A stretch of 64,000 bases of DNA from Parachitinimonas caeni (GCF_030129945.1 NZ_JARRAF010000005.1:124001-188000); one strand, 5' to 3'; shown: positions 18,844-28,149, numbered from the stretch's first letter. The notes: generated from the sequence alone by a model not told the origin. Made by a program: numbers and translations.

Positions 18844-19438
18844 ATTTAATGTCAGCTCCGAAATATTTGAAATGGCACATGAGGGGATTGCCACGCTCAT
18901 GCTGATGCGGCGTCTTCTTGTCGCGGCAGCGAGTATCAGCCTGCATCACTCTGGCCACTGGTCATGCGATACGCTTCAGAAAATACTGTAACTCTCTGAA
19001 AACGAACATTTTGCCGGCCATAAGCAAACGCTAATGCTATTTCACCACAGCTTTGAAAGACATGCTAGTTCTAGCAAGCAGCAGCTTGAATATATATGTA
19101 TTTTCCTGAGGTTGGTGCGAATGTTTTTAAACTGAGCATTCAGTAAGTAAATGGGCTGTTGTCAGTGAGGTGTCAGTTATTTGTAAGTTGATAGGCAAAT
19201 ATCCCGTAAATGCAAATGGAATAAATGATTGAATGCGGTAATGGAGGGAAACTTAATCAAGCGTAATCGCTAAAAAGCGCGATTGGGTAGAGGTGGCGAC
19301 ATTGATGTGATGGGTTGTCTCGCCGGAGACATCCGAATCAGGAAGCCGTGCATGCCACCTGACGTTCCATAGTGCGGAAGCTGTCAGATGGCAGGGGGAT
19401 TTCGGTTGTAACGGTGGGGGGCTGGTGGAACCCAACAC
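18844..19438. other. 595-bp intergenic region without a gene
   Basis: No credible open frame. The first half is AT-rich, unlike the neighbours, and holds a small perfect palindrome GCTAGTTCTAGC at about 19064-19075. It could contain the promoter of the CHI-like gene, but I see no convincing -35/-10 pair. The second half is GC-rich and unremarkable. Confidence 0.4.
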
Positions 19439-20455
19439 CTAGGCAATGGCAGGCAGAGTGGCCAGATCCCAGCGCGGGCGCACGGTGTAGCCGCCCGCGG
19501 CCTGGGCTTGTGTCAGTCGCAAGGAGCCGGCAAAGGCAATCATGGCGCCGTTATCGGTGCACAAGTCCAGAGGCGGGTAATACACCTTGAAATGCCGGCG
19601 TTTGGCGCTCTGGTCGAGTGCAGCGCGTAGTTGCCGGTTTGCCCCTACACCTCCCGCAACCACTAGTTGATCCATGCCGGTTTCTTTCAGGGCTTTCTGA
19701 CATTTACTGACCAGCACTTCAACCATGGCAGCCTGAAAGGCGGCGCAGATGTCGGCCCGGGTGGCGTCGTCGAGTGGTGCTTGTTTGTTGGCCAGGGTTA
19801 AAACGGCCGTTTTAAGGCCGGCGAAGCTGAAGTCCAGATCGCCGGAATGTAGCATCGGGCGGGGCAGGGTAAAGCGCTTGGCATCGCCCTTGTCTGCCAG
19901 CTTCGAGAGTGCCGGGCCACCAGGATAGCCAAGGCCCAGCAGCTTGGCGGTCTTGTCGAAAGCTTCGCCTGCAGCATCATCGAGCGTTTCACCGAGCATG
20001 CGGTATTGACCGACCCCTTCGACGGCCATCAGTTGGCTGTGTCCGCCAGAGACCAGCAATGCCACAAACGGGAAGGCAGGGGCGGGATTTGCCAGCATAG
20101 GCGAGAGCAAATGCCCTTCCAGATGGTGAACAGCAATAACCGGCTTATCGAGCGCAAAGCCCAGTGCCTGGGCAACCGATGCGCCAACCAGCAGGGCACC
20201 GGCCAGCCCGGGGCCTTCGGTGTAGGCGATGGCATCAAGGTCGGCTAGGGTCTTGCCTGCCTCCTTGAGGCATTGCCGGGTCAGCGGCAGTACCCGTCGG
20301 ATATGGTCACGCGAGGCCAGTTCGGGCACGACGCCACCATACTCGGCGTGCATGGCGATCTGGCTGTGGATGTGGTGGGCGAGTAGCCCGGCTTCGCTGT
20401 CATACAGGGCGATGCCAGTCTCGTCGCAGGAGGATTCAATACCTAGTGTCAACAT
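19439..20455 (-). CDS. tsaD: tRNA N6-adenosine threonylcarbamoyltransferase TsaD
   Basis: A 338-aa Kae1/TsaD ATPase that, with TsaB and TsaE, transfers threonylcarbamoyl to A37 of ANN-decoding tRNAs. The N-terminal [19 protein letters not shown], the metal-binding [10 protein letters not shown] (two His), the SGGHSQLM loop and the late [11 protein letters not shown] motif are all present. The start at 20455 is the family's standard one. It is the last gene of a leftward run that begins upstream with the barnase gene, and no terminator is obvious after it. Confidence 0.97.
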   Translation of the reverse strand: MLTLGIESSCDETGIALYDSEAGLLAHHIHSQIAMHAEYGGVVPELASRDHIRRVLPLTRQCLKEAGKTLADLDAIAYTEGPGLAGALLVGASVAQALGFALDKPVIAVHHLEGHLLSPMLANPAPAFPFVALLVSGGHSQLMAVEGVGQYRMLGETLDDAAGEAFDKTAKLLGLGYPGGPALSKLADKGDAKRFTLPRPMLHSGDLDFSFAGLKTAVLTLANKQAPLDDATRADICAAFQAAMVEVLVSKCQKALKETGMDQLVVAGGVGANRQLRAALDQSAKRRHFKVYYPPLDLCTDNGAMIAFAGSLRLTQAQAAGGYTVRPRWDLATLPAIA

Positions 20456-20490
20456 AGAGTGTGGTTCTAACAGGCCATGCCTGCAGTAAT

Positions 20491-21378
20491 TCAATGAGTG
20501 CTGCCGATTGCCAGCAGATTGCGGGCGACCGAAAGCTCTTCTGGCGTTGGTGTGTGGTAGCGCTGCCAGCTGGCACGCAGTGGGCCGCCCATTTTCTGTT
20601 CAAGCGCCGTTTGGCGTTTCTCCAGGCTGGCGGGATACCAGAAACTCTCTAACCCTGACACCCCCAGCCGCTTTAAGTCGGCCGGGTGTGGCAGCCATAC
20701 CTCGAAGGCGCGTATCGGTGTGCTTTGCAGCTGGCCCTGTCGGGCCTGCCAGCGCCCGTCGCTGGCCTGAACCAGATTTTCCCGCCGGGAACGCAAGAGT
20801 GGGCCGCCAGTGACCAGCGCAGAGAAACGGATGAGCGCCAGATTTACCCCATGCTTCTGGTAGAACGAGCGCTCGGTCTGCATGGCCGAGAGCAAGGCCA
20901 GCCGTAGCCGATGGTCCCAGGCTTCCCGTGCCGGCTGAGCCCGGCACATGGCTAAAGTCGGGCCACGCTGGAGGCGTTCCACCTCCTGTGCCAGTGCCAC
21001 ATCATCGCAGACCTCTTCGCAATCATACTGGTTGACCCCACCATGCCAACCGACAAAGGAGTCGGGCTCGACTGTCTTGTGACGGGCGGCAATAAACAGA
21101 TAGTTGGCGCAGGCTGAAAGGCACAACCCGCGCACGGTCAAATCCAGCTGGTGTTGCTGGATGATGTCGCCGATTGCCATGGCGGTAACGAGGTCGCCGC
21201 CGGGCGTATCGACCACCACCCGCCGGATGCCCGGCTGGGTGGCTGCTTGTCGAAACAGCAGATCGTCCCCCCGGCTGATCTCGCCGCTGAGCATGATCTG
21301 ACCGGGCTCCAGGCTTATATGGGCAGCCCAGGCGGATTGCGACAGCAACAAGACCAGAAGCAGCCGGCGCAAGTGCAT
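20491..21378 (-). CDS. Secreted ClpP/crotonase-fold protein (COG3904-like)
   Basis: A 295-aa exported protein with a signal peptide ([13 protein letters not shown], cleavage after about residue 18) and a ClpP-like fold. [20 protein letters not shown] matches the oxyanion/GG loop of ClpP, SppA and NfeD proteases. [15 protein letters not shown] carries the expected nucleophile Ser between two Cys, which could pair in the periplasm. A substrate is not apparent. It begins 2 bases after the rlmI stop, and tsaD starts 35 bases after it, so co-transcription is likely. Whether it is a protease or a catalytically altered relative is open. Confidence 0.72.
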   Translation of the reverse strand: MHLRRLLLVLLLSQSAWAAHISLEPGQIMLSGEISRGDDLLFRQAATQPGIRRVVVDTPGGDLVTAMAIGDIIQQHQLDLTVRGLCLSACANYLFIAARHKTVEPDSFVGWHGGVNQYDCEEVCDDVALAQEVERLQRGPTLAMCRAQPAREAWDHRLRLALLSAMQTERSFYQKHGVNLALIRFSALVTGGPLLRSRRENLVQASDGRWQARQGQLQSTPIRAFEVWLPHPADLKRLGVSGLESFWYPASLEKRQTALEQKMGGPLRASWQRYHTPTPEELSVARNLLAIGSTH

Positions 21379-21380
21379 GC

Positions 21381-22565
21381 TTAGCCGGCCTTCCGGACCA
21401 GCAAGCCCTTGAGGTAGTCGCTTTCCGGGAAGTTCAACGCGATCGGGTGGTCGATGTCTGCGGTAAAGCGGCCGACGATGCTGGCATCGGCGTGCGCATC
21501 CAGTGCAGCACCTGCGACGATTTTCTGGAACAGGTCGGCGCTCATGCCACCTGAACAGGTAAAGGTGGCGAGGTAGCCACCCGGTCGCAACAGCTTGAAG
21601 CCGTAGAGGTTGATGTCCTTATAGGCACGAGCGGCGCGCTCAACATGCTGTGCGGTCGGGGCAAACTTCGGCGGGTCCAGCACGATCAGATCAAAGCTGC
21701 GCCCGGCATCGCGCAGTTTGCGCAGATGCTGGAACACGTCGGCTTCCAGCCATTCTGCGCGATCTGCCGGTAGTTGGTTGAGTTCGAGGTTGGCGCGTGC
21801 GGTATCGAGTGCTTCGGCTGAAGAGTCGATTGACAAGACCGACTTGGCGCCGCCACGCAACGCGGCCAACGAGAAGCCACCGCTGTAGCAGAAGCAGTTG
21901 AGTACATCGCGGCCTGCGGCCAGTTCGCCTACGCGGCGGCGGTTGTCGCGCTGATCAAGATAAAAGCCGGTCTTCTGGCCTTCCGCCACGTCAACACGAT
22001 AGCGCAGCCCGTGTTCGATGATTTCAACACTGCCGGGCAGACTGCCAGCCAGCAGGCCGGTGCGTTGTTCCAAGCCTTCCAGTGCCCGCACATCGGCATC
22101 TGAGCGCTCATAGATCGCTGCAGCGCCGGTCAGCTCCTGCAGCAGCGGAATCAGCGTGCCGCGCCAGGCTTCGACACCCGATGCCAGCATCTGTACTACC
22201 AGTACATCGCCGTAACGGTCCACGACCAGACCCGGCAGGCCATCTGATTCCGCGTGGATCAGACGAGCCGCATTGCCGGCCTGTGCCAGTGATGCGCGTG
22301 CCGACAGAGCGGCCTGCAAACGACGGCGGAAAAAGTCAGCGTCGATACGGTCGTTTTCATCAAAACTCCATACCCGCACCCGAATCTGCGACTCCGGACT
22401 GTAGGCGCCCCAGCCAAGAAAGCGGCCATCCTGGGCGACGATACGGACGGTTGCACCCGGAAACGGCTCACCTTCAACTTTGGCAATGCCACCCGAGAAC
22501 AACCATGGGTGGCGTGCCAGCAGCGATTTTTCGCGGCCGGCTTTCACTACAAGACGTACTGTCAT
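21381..22565 (-). CDS. rlmI: 23S rRNA (cytosine1962-C5)-methyltransferase RlmI
   Basis: A 394-aa SAM-dependent RNA methyltransferase. An N-terminal PUA domain (KSLLARHPWLFSGGIAKVEG and onward) is followed by a Rossmann methyltransferase with LNCFCYSGGFSLAA (SAM binding), LIVLDPPKFAP (motif IV) and TFTCSGGMS, whose Cys is the expected catalytic nucleophile. The length and motif order match E. coli RlmI (YccW). Its ATG overlaps the barstar TGA (ATGA at 22562-22565), so it is translationally coupled to the toxin-immunity pair upstream, an unusual neighbourhood. Confidence 0.93.
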   Translation of the reverse strand: MTVRLVVKAGREKSLLARHPWLFSGGIAKVEGEPFPGATVRIVAQDGRFLGWGAYSPESQIRVRVWSFDENDRIDADFFRRRLQAALSARASLAQAGNAARLIHAESDGLPGLVVDRYGDVLVVQMLASGVEAWRGTLIPLLQELTGAAAIYERSDADVRALEGLEQRTGLLAGSLPGSVEIIEHGLRYRVDVAEGQKTGFYLDQRDNRRRVGELAAGRDVLNCFCYSGGFSLAALRGGAKSVLSIDSSAEALDTARANLELNQLPADRAEWLEADVFQHLRKLRDAGRSFDLIVLDPPKFAPTAQHVERAARAYKDINLYGFKLLRPGGYLATFTCSGGMSADLFQKIVAGAALDAHADASIVGRFTADIDHPIALNFPESDYLKGLLVRKAG

Positions 22566-22834
22566 TTCAACTCCAATTCAATATCTCCGGTCTCGGCGGC
22601 CGCCTCTTTGATCAGGCTGACCACATCGTCAAACCATTTGCCAAGACGCTTGCGTGCATCACGCGAGTCATGCCAGACGATCTCGATCGGTGGCTCGACC
22701 AGACCGGTGAGGGCGTCATAGAGGGCATCCAGGTTGTGGCCGAAGCCATCTCCCAGATCCAGTTGCTGACAAAACTGGTTATAGAAATCGGCGGCGGATT
22801 TTACCGACACCAATTCGCAACGGCTTACCGACAT
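22562..22834 (-). CDS. Barstar-family ribonuclease inhibitor
   Basis: A 90-aa barstar homologue, the same size as Bacillus barstar. The inhibitory helix is conserved as FGHNLDALYDALTG, with D36 and D40 equivalent to barstar Asp35 and Asp39, which block the barnase active site. Barstar Tyr29 is replaced by a Phe or shifted. It has no signal peptide, so it acts in the cytosol to protect the producing cell. It overlaps the end of the barnase gene by 10 bases and the start of rlmI by 4, making a tightly coupled chain. Confidence 0.92.
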   Translation of the reverse strand: MSVSRCELVSVKSAADFYNQFCQQLDLGDGFGHNLDALYDALTGLVEPPIEIVWHDSRDARKRLGKWFDDVVSLIKEAAAETGDIELELK

Positions 22835-23265
22835 GCTGCTATCTCCTCGAAGTGGCTGTAATGGTCAACCGTCACAAAGCGACGGCCATTGGCACGGGGT
22901 TCGAACAGCAGGCGCTTGGCACCACGCCGACCTCCTTTGTAGTCCAGGTCTGCTTCACGCCAGTCGCCCCGAGGCAGGGCGCGTTCCCGGTTGCCGAAAC
23001 GGTCGCCACCGATGCTTTTGCCGTCCAGACCCGGAACCTGCCACAGGTCCCGCCCTGGCTTCCAGCCGGCAGCGTTGGCATCCCGCTTGGTCATGAAGCG
23101 TTCAGGTAACCGGCCATCGCGATTGAGAACTGTCAGCGTCGCGGCCAGCTCCGCCGCATCCAGCTTGGGGGTGAGGCGGCTGTTCAGTTGGTCGGCCACC
23201 TGCCTGCAGTCCGCCGCATGGGCAGCTGCGGCAAGCAGGCTCAGGGTAATTAAGAGTGTCTTCAT
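22825..23265 (-). CDS. Secreted barnase-family ribonuclease
   Basis: A 146-aa guanyl-specific ribonuclease of the barnase/RNase N1 family with a Sec signal peptide (LLAAAAHA, cleavage near residue 18). The barnase core is clear: LPERFMTKRDANAAGW, GKSIGGDRFGNRE, WREADLDY with catalytic base E104, basic R114/R118 region, and VTVDHYSHF with catalytic acid H135. It is normally exported as a toxin or nutrient-scavenging RNase and neutralised inside by barstar, whose gene follows with a 10-base overlap. A Cys near each end (C20, C145) could form a disulfide not found in barnase. Confidence 0.93.
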   Translation of the reverse strand: MKTLLITLSLLAAAAHAADCRQVADQLNSRLTPKLDAAELAATLTVLNRDGRLPERFMTKRDANAAGWKPGRDLWQVPGLDGKSIGGDRFGNRERALPRGDWREADLDYKGGRRGAKRLLFEPRANGRRFVTVDHYSHFEEIAACR

Positions 23266-23331
23266 AATGAATGTGAGTAGGTCAAACCTTGCGCGTTAAG
23301 CATTGGGTAACGGGATATCCGATGGGTGGCC

Positions 23332-24306
23332 CTACGGCGCTTCCTTCGAGAATTCGGCCAGATCCGGCGGCAGGCTCCAGTCAGGGTAGCGCTTGCGTAA
23401 CTTGTCGAGCTCCTCGCGCGCGGCCTTGTGCTCGCCGTGGTTGATCAACTTGCGAATCCGGTTGGCCCACTGCTCTGGGGAGGCTTCGTCTACTGCCGAT
23501 TCTGTAGACGTCGCACCGAGTAGCCTGCGGGTCGAGTTACGCTCGCTGGTTATCGGTGAGGCGGGTTTGGCGGTAGGAACAGCAGCATCTGCACCGCTAC
23601 CCGCACCACTTCGGCTGGCCGCTGTGGGCGGGGCCACCGATTCAGCTACCGTCTTTTCCTGCAAGCGATCGCGTTTTGCATCTCGCATCGGTACGGGTTC
23701 GGGTGCCGCCATAACGGGTGGTGCATCCGCTGCCGGCATGGCCGGAGCTGACATGGCCGGAGCTGACATGACGGGAGCAGGCTTGACTGGCGCTGGTGCG
23801 ACGTCCTTGGCTTTGCTGGCTGCAGCAGGGGCATCCTCGACGCTAAAGACCGGCGGGGCGGATTTCTTCTCGGCTTTCTGCAGTGCCTGGGGCGGCTTTT
23901 CCGCGACTGCTGCTTCGTTTGGCATCGCGGCCTTGGGTGGCTCGGCCAGAGGGGGAGTGGCACCTTCGCTGGCTGGTGCAGGGGCAGCAGCGGGTGCCGG
24001 AGCATCGGCAGCCGGAGCGGGGGGCGGCTCGGACAGCGTCACCGCCTGCTCCTGTCGCGAGGGCGCGTGATCGCGGACCAGTAGCGCTACGGACAGCGCG
24101 ACCATCAGTGTGGCCGCCGTCGCCAGCGGGGCGGTCCAGCTGGATTTGAACCAGCGCATGGCGCGCGGGCCACTGCCAACGGCCCGGCGTGATGCTGCAA
24201 GTATTGCGTCGTCGATGTCCGTGGCTGGCTCTTCCACCGCCAGTTTCCGGTAAAGGGCCGAGAGCTCAGCGTCGTGCGGTAATTGCGGGTCGGGTGTCGT
24301 GTTCAT
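23332..24306 (-). CDS. Putative anti-sigma factor, Pro/Ala-rich
   Basis: A 324-aa single-pass membrane protein. A cytosolic N-terminal helix bundle (DAELSALYRKLAVEEPATDIDD) comes before one transmembrane segment at about residues 60-78 (PLATAATLMVALSVALLV). A long Pro/Ala/Met-rich low-complexity region (about 85-250) includes a short tandem repeat of the unit MSAPA. A C-terminal helical domain of about 50 residues (SPEQWANRIRKLINHGEHKA) closes it. No zinc motif HxxxCxxC is present. Its start overlaps the ECF sigma stop (ATGA), the usual arrangement for a sigma/anti-sigma pair. The anti-sigma assignment rests on topology and context. Confidence 0.75.
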   Translation of the reverse strand: MNTTPDPQLPHDAELSALYRKLAVEEPATDIDDAILAASRRAVGSGPRAMRWFKSSWTAPLATAATLMVALSVALLVRDHAPSRQEQAVTLSEPPPAPAADAPAPAAAPAPASEGATPPLAEPPKAAMPNEAAVAEKPPQALQKAEKKSAPPVFSVEDAPAAASKAKDVAPAPVKPAPVMSAPAMSAPAMPAADAPPVMAAPEPVPMRDAKRDRLQEKTVAESVAPPTAASRSGAGSGADAAVPTAKPASPITSERNSTRRLLGATSTESAVDEASPEQWANRIRKLINHGEHKAAREELDKLRKRYPDWSLPPDLAEFSKEAP

Positions 24307-24860
24307 GCCAGCAACCCTCCCAGACAGTTGCGCAGCTTACTGATGGCGTAGCGAATCCGGCTCTTGATGGTTTCAGCATTCACCCCAACCAGCTGGGCAA
24401 TGTCGTCCAGGCTGAATTCGCCTTCTTCTTTCAACAAAAATGCTTCGCGCTGCTGGGGGGGTAACTGCGACAGGCAGTGCCTGAGGCGGTCGGCCTCCTG
24501 TCGCTGGTCCAGCTGCCGGTCAGGTTGCCAGCAGGCTTCAGCGGGCGGTTCTGGCGCATCCTCGTCCAGTGCTTCGAGCCGAACCTTGCCATGACTGCGA
24601 AACCAATCCACGAGACGGCTGTGGGCAATCTGGTAGAGATAGGTACTGAATTTGGCTGATACCACATAGCGCTCCCTGCTGCGGATCAGCGTCATCCAGA
24701 CTTCCTGATACAGCTCTTCGCCAGCCGCTGGGCTGCCGGTTTCATGGCTCAGGAATCGGTAGAGCCGGGCACGGTGACGGCGGTAGAGCACATCGAATGC
24801 CCCGGCATCGCCGTCACGGTAAGCCAGCATCAATTCTTCATCGGTTTGGTTCTCGGACAT
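24303..24860 (-). CDS. ECF-family RNA polymerase sigma factor
   Basis: A 185-aa extracytoplasmic-function sigma factor. Region 2 spans FDVLYRRHRARLYRFL and GEELYQEVWMTLIRSRERY, with -10 recognition in KFSTYLYQIAHSRLVDWFR. Region 4 is LPPQQREAFLLKEEGEFSLD and IAQLVGVNAETIKSRIRYAI, a helix-turn-helix for the -35. Region 3 is missing, as is standard for ECF factors. The anti-sigma gene overlaps its 3' end, and a VWA lipoprotein gene lies 74 bp upstream on the same strand. It probably answers an envelope signal. Confidence 0.93.
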   Translation of the reverse strand: MSENQTDEELMLAYRDGDAGAFDVLYRRHRARLYRFLSHETGSPAAGEELYQEVWMTLIRSRERYVVSAKFSTYLYQIAHSRLVDWFRSHGKVRLEALDEDAPEPPAEACWQPDRQLDQRQEADRLRHCLSQLPPQQREAFLLKEEGEFSLDDIAQLVGVNAETIKSRIRYAISKLRNCLGGLLA

Positions 24861-24934
24861 CCAGCAAGTTTACCCGAGAACCTGTGGTGCTTCCTGCTGA
24901 CAGCACCTGGCACTGAATATTGTGGGTATCGCCA

Positions 24935-26713
24935 TTAACGGCTGATCTGTGCAGATTGCATGCCTGGCTTATTTGGTCGATCCAGCGATCTGGCTTGGTC
25001 AACCAGCTGCATGAATTCACCTCTATACCCCCAGCGATCGTCGCCCAGTGCAGATTGCGCCAGTTGTTTGATGGCGGCGTAGTCGAGGTTGGCGGTGTGG
25101 AGGCCGCCACGCAGTCGTTGGCCAAAGCCGGCGACGGCGGCGGCGAAGCGCAGATCGGTGCTGGCCTGATCAAAGCTTGGCAGGATGTCACGTTGATGTA
25201 GCGGGGTTTCCATCAGCTTGCTGGTATCACCGTCGGGGGCCTTGTAACGCAGGCGCAGGAAGGCCAGTTCTTCGGGTTTGCCACCTTCGTTTTTCGGCTG
25301 GGTGCCATAGCGTAGCGGATCGACCTGGGTAGGCTGGCCTTTCAGGGTGATTTCGTAGAGGGCGGTGACGGTATGTCCGGCTCCGATTTCCCCGGCGTCG
25401 ATTTTGTCGTTATTGAAGTCCTCGCGCTGCAGCTGGCGGTTTTCGTAGCCGATCAGGCGGTATTCCGAAACGGCGGCCGGGTTGAATTCGACCTGGATTT
25501 TCACGTCCTTGGCGACAGTTGCAAGGGTGGAGGTCATTTCGTCCACCAGCACTTTCCGGCCTTCATTCAGCGTGTCGATATAGCTGTAATTGCCATTGCC
25601 GACATCGGCGATCTGCTCCATCAAGGCTTCGTTGTAGTTGTTGGTGCCAAAGCCCAGGGTCGAAAGTGAAACGCCGCCTCTGCGTTCGGTCTCGACCATT
25701 TCCTTGAGTTGGTTGGTATCGGCGATGCCAACATTGAAGTCGCCGTCTGTGGCCAGCAGGATGCGGTTGATGCCGCCTTTGACGAAGCTGCGATGCGCCA
25801 TCTGGTAGGCCAGCCGTATTCCGGCTTCGCCTGCAGTCGAGCCTCCGGGTTTGAGCTGGTCAATGGCGGCAAGGATGCGACCGGGGTCGCTGCCAGACGT
25901 CGGCGGCAGGATGACGCCGGTGCCGGAGGCGTAAATCACCAGCGATACCTTATCTTGTGGCCGCAGTTGCTTGACCAGCAGCTTGAGAGACTGTTGCAGC
26001 AAGGGCAGTTTGTTGGGCTCATTCATCGAGCCCGATACATCCACCAGAAAGACCAGATTGGCAGGCGGCAATTCGGCTTTGGCCAGTTCCTGGGCCTTGA
26101 TGCCGATTTTCAGCAGATGGGTCGTGCGGCTCCAGGGCGAGGGGGCAACTTCGGTATGCACGGCAAACGGCCTGCCGTTGGCCTGGCTTGGATAGCTGTA
26201 GGGAAAGTAATTGATCATTTCTTCGACGCGTACGGCATCTTTGGGGGGCAATTGCCCACTATTCAGCAAACGCCGGACATTGGCATAGCTGCCGGTATCG
26301 ACATCTATCGAGAATGTCGAGACCGGAGCTTCGCTGACCTGCTTGATCGGATGGTCTGTCACCTTGCCATAGCGCTCGCGGTTGCCGTCCTCCGGGGCGA
26401 CCGCCACGGCTTCAGCCACGACGCCACTTGCCAGCGCCTTGGCTTTCATGACTTTCTTTTCGGCCCGATGATGGCTGCCGCCCGCAACAGGGCTGGCTGG
26501 CGGCTCTTCCTTCAGGCTGAGCATGGCATCTGCGCTGTGGGGGCTTCCAGCATCCTGCAACCGGAGGGTTGCTGCCTGGTTCGCTGCCGGCTTGGTGCTT
26601 TCATCGGTCTTGATCGGGTGGGTAGTCCCCTCTTGTTTGCTGGAACAAGCGGCCAGTGCAAGGGCCAGCGACAAGGCCAGCAGGGTAGGGGCGGTGTGGC
26701 GGGAAGTACGCAT
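24935..26713 (-). CDS. VWA-domain lipoprotein (YfbK-like)
   Basis: A 592-aa lipoprotein with a signal peptide and lipobox ALAAC (Cys23). A Pro/Ala-rich linker follows, then a YfbK-type N-terminal domain (STFSIDVDTGSYANVRRLLN) and a von Willebrand factor A domain with an intact MIDAS, DVSGSMN near residue 230, plus TDGDFNVG. A DUF3520-like C-terminal region (LRYKAPDGDTS onward) closes it. MIDAS domains bind ligands through Mg2+. YfbK-type genes often sit beside ECF sigma genes, as here, suggesting an envelope-sensing module. The ligand is unknown. Confidence 0.9.
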   Translation of the reverse strand: MRTSRHTAPTLLALSLALALAACSSKQEGTTHPIKTDESTKPAANQAATLRLQDAGSPHSADAMLSLKEEPPASPVAGGSHHRAEKKVMKAKALASGVVAEAVAVAPEDGNRERYGKVTDHPIKQVSEAPVSTFSIDVDTGSYANVRRLLNSGQLPPKDAVRVEEMINYFPYSYPSQANGRPFAVHTEVAPSPWSRTTHLLKIGIKAQELAKAELPPANLVFLVDVSGSMNEPNKLPLLQQSLKLLVKQLRPQDKVSLVIYASGTGVILPPTSGSDPGRILAAIDQLKPGGSTAGEAGIRLAYQMAHRSFVKGGINRILLATDGDFNVGIADTNQLKEMVETERRGGVSLSTLGFGTNNYNEALMEQIADVGNGNYSYIDTLNEGRKVLVDEMTSTLATVAKDVKIQVEFNPAAVSEYRLIGYENRQLQREDFNNDKIDAGEIGAGHTVTALYEITLKGQPTQVDPLRYGTQPKNEGGKPEELAFLRLRYKAPDGDTSKLMETPLHQRDILPSFDQASTDLRFAAAVAGFGQRLRGGLHTANLDYAAIKQLAQSALGDDRWGYRGEFMQLVDQARSLDRPNKPGMQSAQISR

Positions 26714-26777
26714 CGCATTCTCCTGAGTGATACGGGATGGGAATGACGATGAAACGGTTGACCGCTGCTTTCGGGGT

Positions 26778-26850
26778 TAGGCTCTGTTGAAATTTTGTTT
26801 TCGGTCGTGCCGGGTGCTGTTGGTGTATTGCCACAGACTGCTGAAAAACT
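26778..26850 (+). repeat. Inverted-repeat element end, left of response regulator
   Basis: TAGGCTCTGTTGA followed by AATTTTGTTTTCGGTCG and GCCGGG, closely matching the ends of the copies at 47671 and 54441. It sits between the divergent VWA and response-regulator genes. The opposing end is at 27333-27345, so the two ends bracket the regulator gene. Confidence 0.75.
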
Positions 26851-26917
26851 CAGCGATATGGCACCTGCCTGCTATACCAAGAGTGTCGATCCATGCGTAG
26901 AACGGGATGGGGCGTGA

Positions 26918-27301
26918 ATGGCTGAATTGAAAAAAATACTGTACGTGGAGGATGAGCCGGATATCCGTACTGTGGCGAAGCTGGCACTGGAGATGGTCGG
27001 AGGCTTCACGCTGGAAGTTTGCAGCTCGGGAGCTGAGGCGCTGGAGAAGGGGCCGGGTTTTCAACCACAGTTGATTTTGCTGGATGTCATGATGCCGGGC
27101 ATGGATGGCCCGACCACGTTGGGGGAGTTGCGGAAGTTGCCGGGGTTTGCCAGCACGCCTGCCATTTTCATGACTGCCAAGGCACAACCTTCCGAAGTCG
27201 CCCATTTTTTGAGTCTGGGCGCTGCGGAGGTGATTCCAAAACCATTCGACCCGATGTCTTTGGCCGAACAGATACGCGCGGTGTGGGCAAAGCTCGGATG
27301 A
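26918..27301 (+). CDS. Single-domain response regulator
   Basis: A 127-aa stand-alone CheY-like receiver. The acidic pair is E11-D12, the phospho-acceptor is D56 in LILLDVMMPGMDG, the switch Thr is T86 and the invariant Lys is K108 in VIPKPFD. There is no output domain, so it must work by protein-protein contact. No histidine kinase gene is in the window. The start at 26918 lacks a strong ribosome binding site. The gene is bracketed by inverted ends of the dispersed repeat (26778 and 27345, 568 bp in all), raising the possibility that it moved as cargo. Confidence 0.9.
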   Translation: MAELKKILYVEDEPDIRTVAKLALEMVGGFTLEVCSSGAEALEKGPGFQPQLILLDVMMPGMDGPTTLGELRKLPGFASTPAIFMTAKAQPSEVAHFLSLGAAEVIPKPFDPMSLAEQIRAVWAKLG

Positions 27302-27332
27302 GGTTGGAGGTCTGGGCGCGCCAGCAGAGAGG

Positions 27333-27345
27333 TCAACAGAGCCTA
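27333..27345 (-). repeat. Inverted-repeat element end at the nth stop codon
   Basis: TCAACAGAGCCTA, the reverse complement of TAGGCTCTGTTGA, ends exactly at the nth TAG stop (27343-27345). Beyond the 13-bp tip the similarity to other copies is weak. Confidence 0.7.
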
Positions 27346-27975
27346 GATGCTTTTGGCCTTGTATTCACATAAATCGACGATGACGCACCGGTTACAGTCT
27401 GGTTTACGGGCCTTGCAGATGTAACGGCCGTGCAGGATCAGCCAGTGATGGGCATCCAGCTTGAATTCGGCAGGCACCACTTTCAGCAGCTTGTCCTCAA
27501 CGGCTCGAACGTCCTTTCCTGGTGCCAGACCGATGCGGTTGGATACCCGGAAGATATGCGTGTCGACGGCAATGGTGGGTTGGCCGAAGGCGGTGTTAAG
27601 TATGACATTGGCCGTTTTGCGGCCGACACCCGGCAGAGCTTCCAGAGCTTCGCGGGTTTGTGGGACTTCGCCATCGTGCTGCTCCAGCAGCAGTCTGCAG
27701 GTTTCCAGTAGGTGTCTGGCCTTGGAGCGAAACAGGCCAATGCTGTTGATATAACTCTCCAGTCCATCCTGCCCCAGCGCCAGGATGGCAGATGGCGTAT
27801 TGGCGACTGGAAACAGTTTGCGCGTGGCTTTGTTGACGCCGACATCGGTGGCCTGTGCCGAGAGCAGGACCGCCGTCAGCAACTCGAACGGGCTGCTGTA
27901 TTCAAGTTCGGTGGTGGGGTGCGGATTGCTGGCGCGCAAACGCTCGAAAATCTGGCGGCGAATGTCAGCGTTCAT
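27343..27975 (-). CDS. nth: Endonuclease III
   Basis: A 210-aa DNA glycosylase/AP lyase for oxidised pyrimidines. The helix-hairpin-helix LPGVGRKTANV carries catalytic K120, and VDTHIFR carries D138. The [4Fe-4S] cluster ligands C187, C194, C197 and C203 have the standard spacing near the C-terminus. The start at 27975 (MNADIRRQIF) is the family's usual one. In many proteobacteria nth closes the rnf operon; here two solute-binding-protein genes on the other strand separate it from rnfD. Its TAG stop is shared with the tip of a repeat element. Confidence 0.97.
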   Translation of the reverse strand: MNADIRRQIFERLRASNPHPTTELEYSSPFELLTAVLLSAQATDVGVNKATRKLFPVANTPSAILALGQDGLESYINSIGLFRSKARHLLETCRLLLEQHDGEVPQTREALEALPGVGRKTANVILNTAFGQPTIAVDTHIFRVSNRIGLAPGKDVRAVEDKLLKVVPAEFKLDAHHWLILHGRYICKARKPDCNRCVIVDLCEYKAKSI

Positions 27976-28149
27976 GTTGAACCGTGCAGAAGAAAAGACG
28001 TTGATTGTAACGGTCGGCATCTGCTGGCGGACAGGGAAGATCGTGCGCCAAGGCAGATTCGGGCGGGAAACAGGTTCTGTGGGGTGCCGGAGTTTGCTCC
28101 GGATGGTTGGCATTTCTAAATATGGGATGTGTTCGACAGGAGGGCTGAC

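Noticed and set aside
22825-23265. The barnase-like protein as a contact-dependent or type VI effector
   Set aside because: It is a short stand-alone protein with a Sec signal peptide and no delivery domain.
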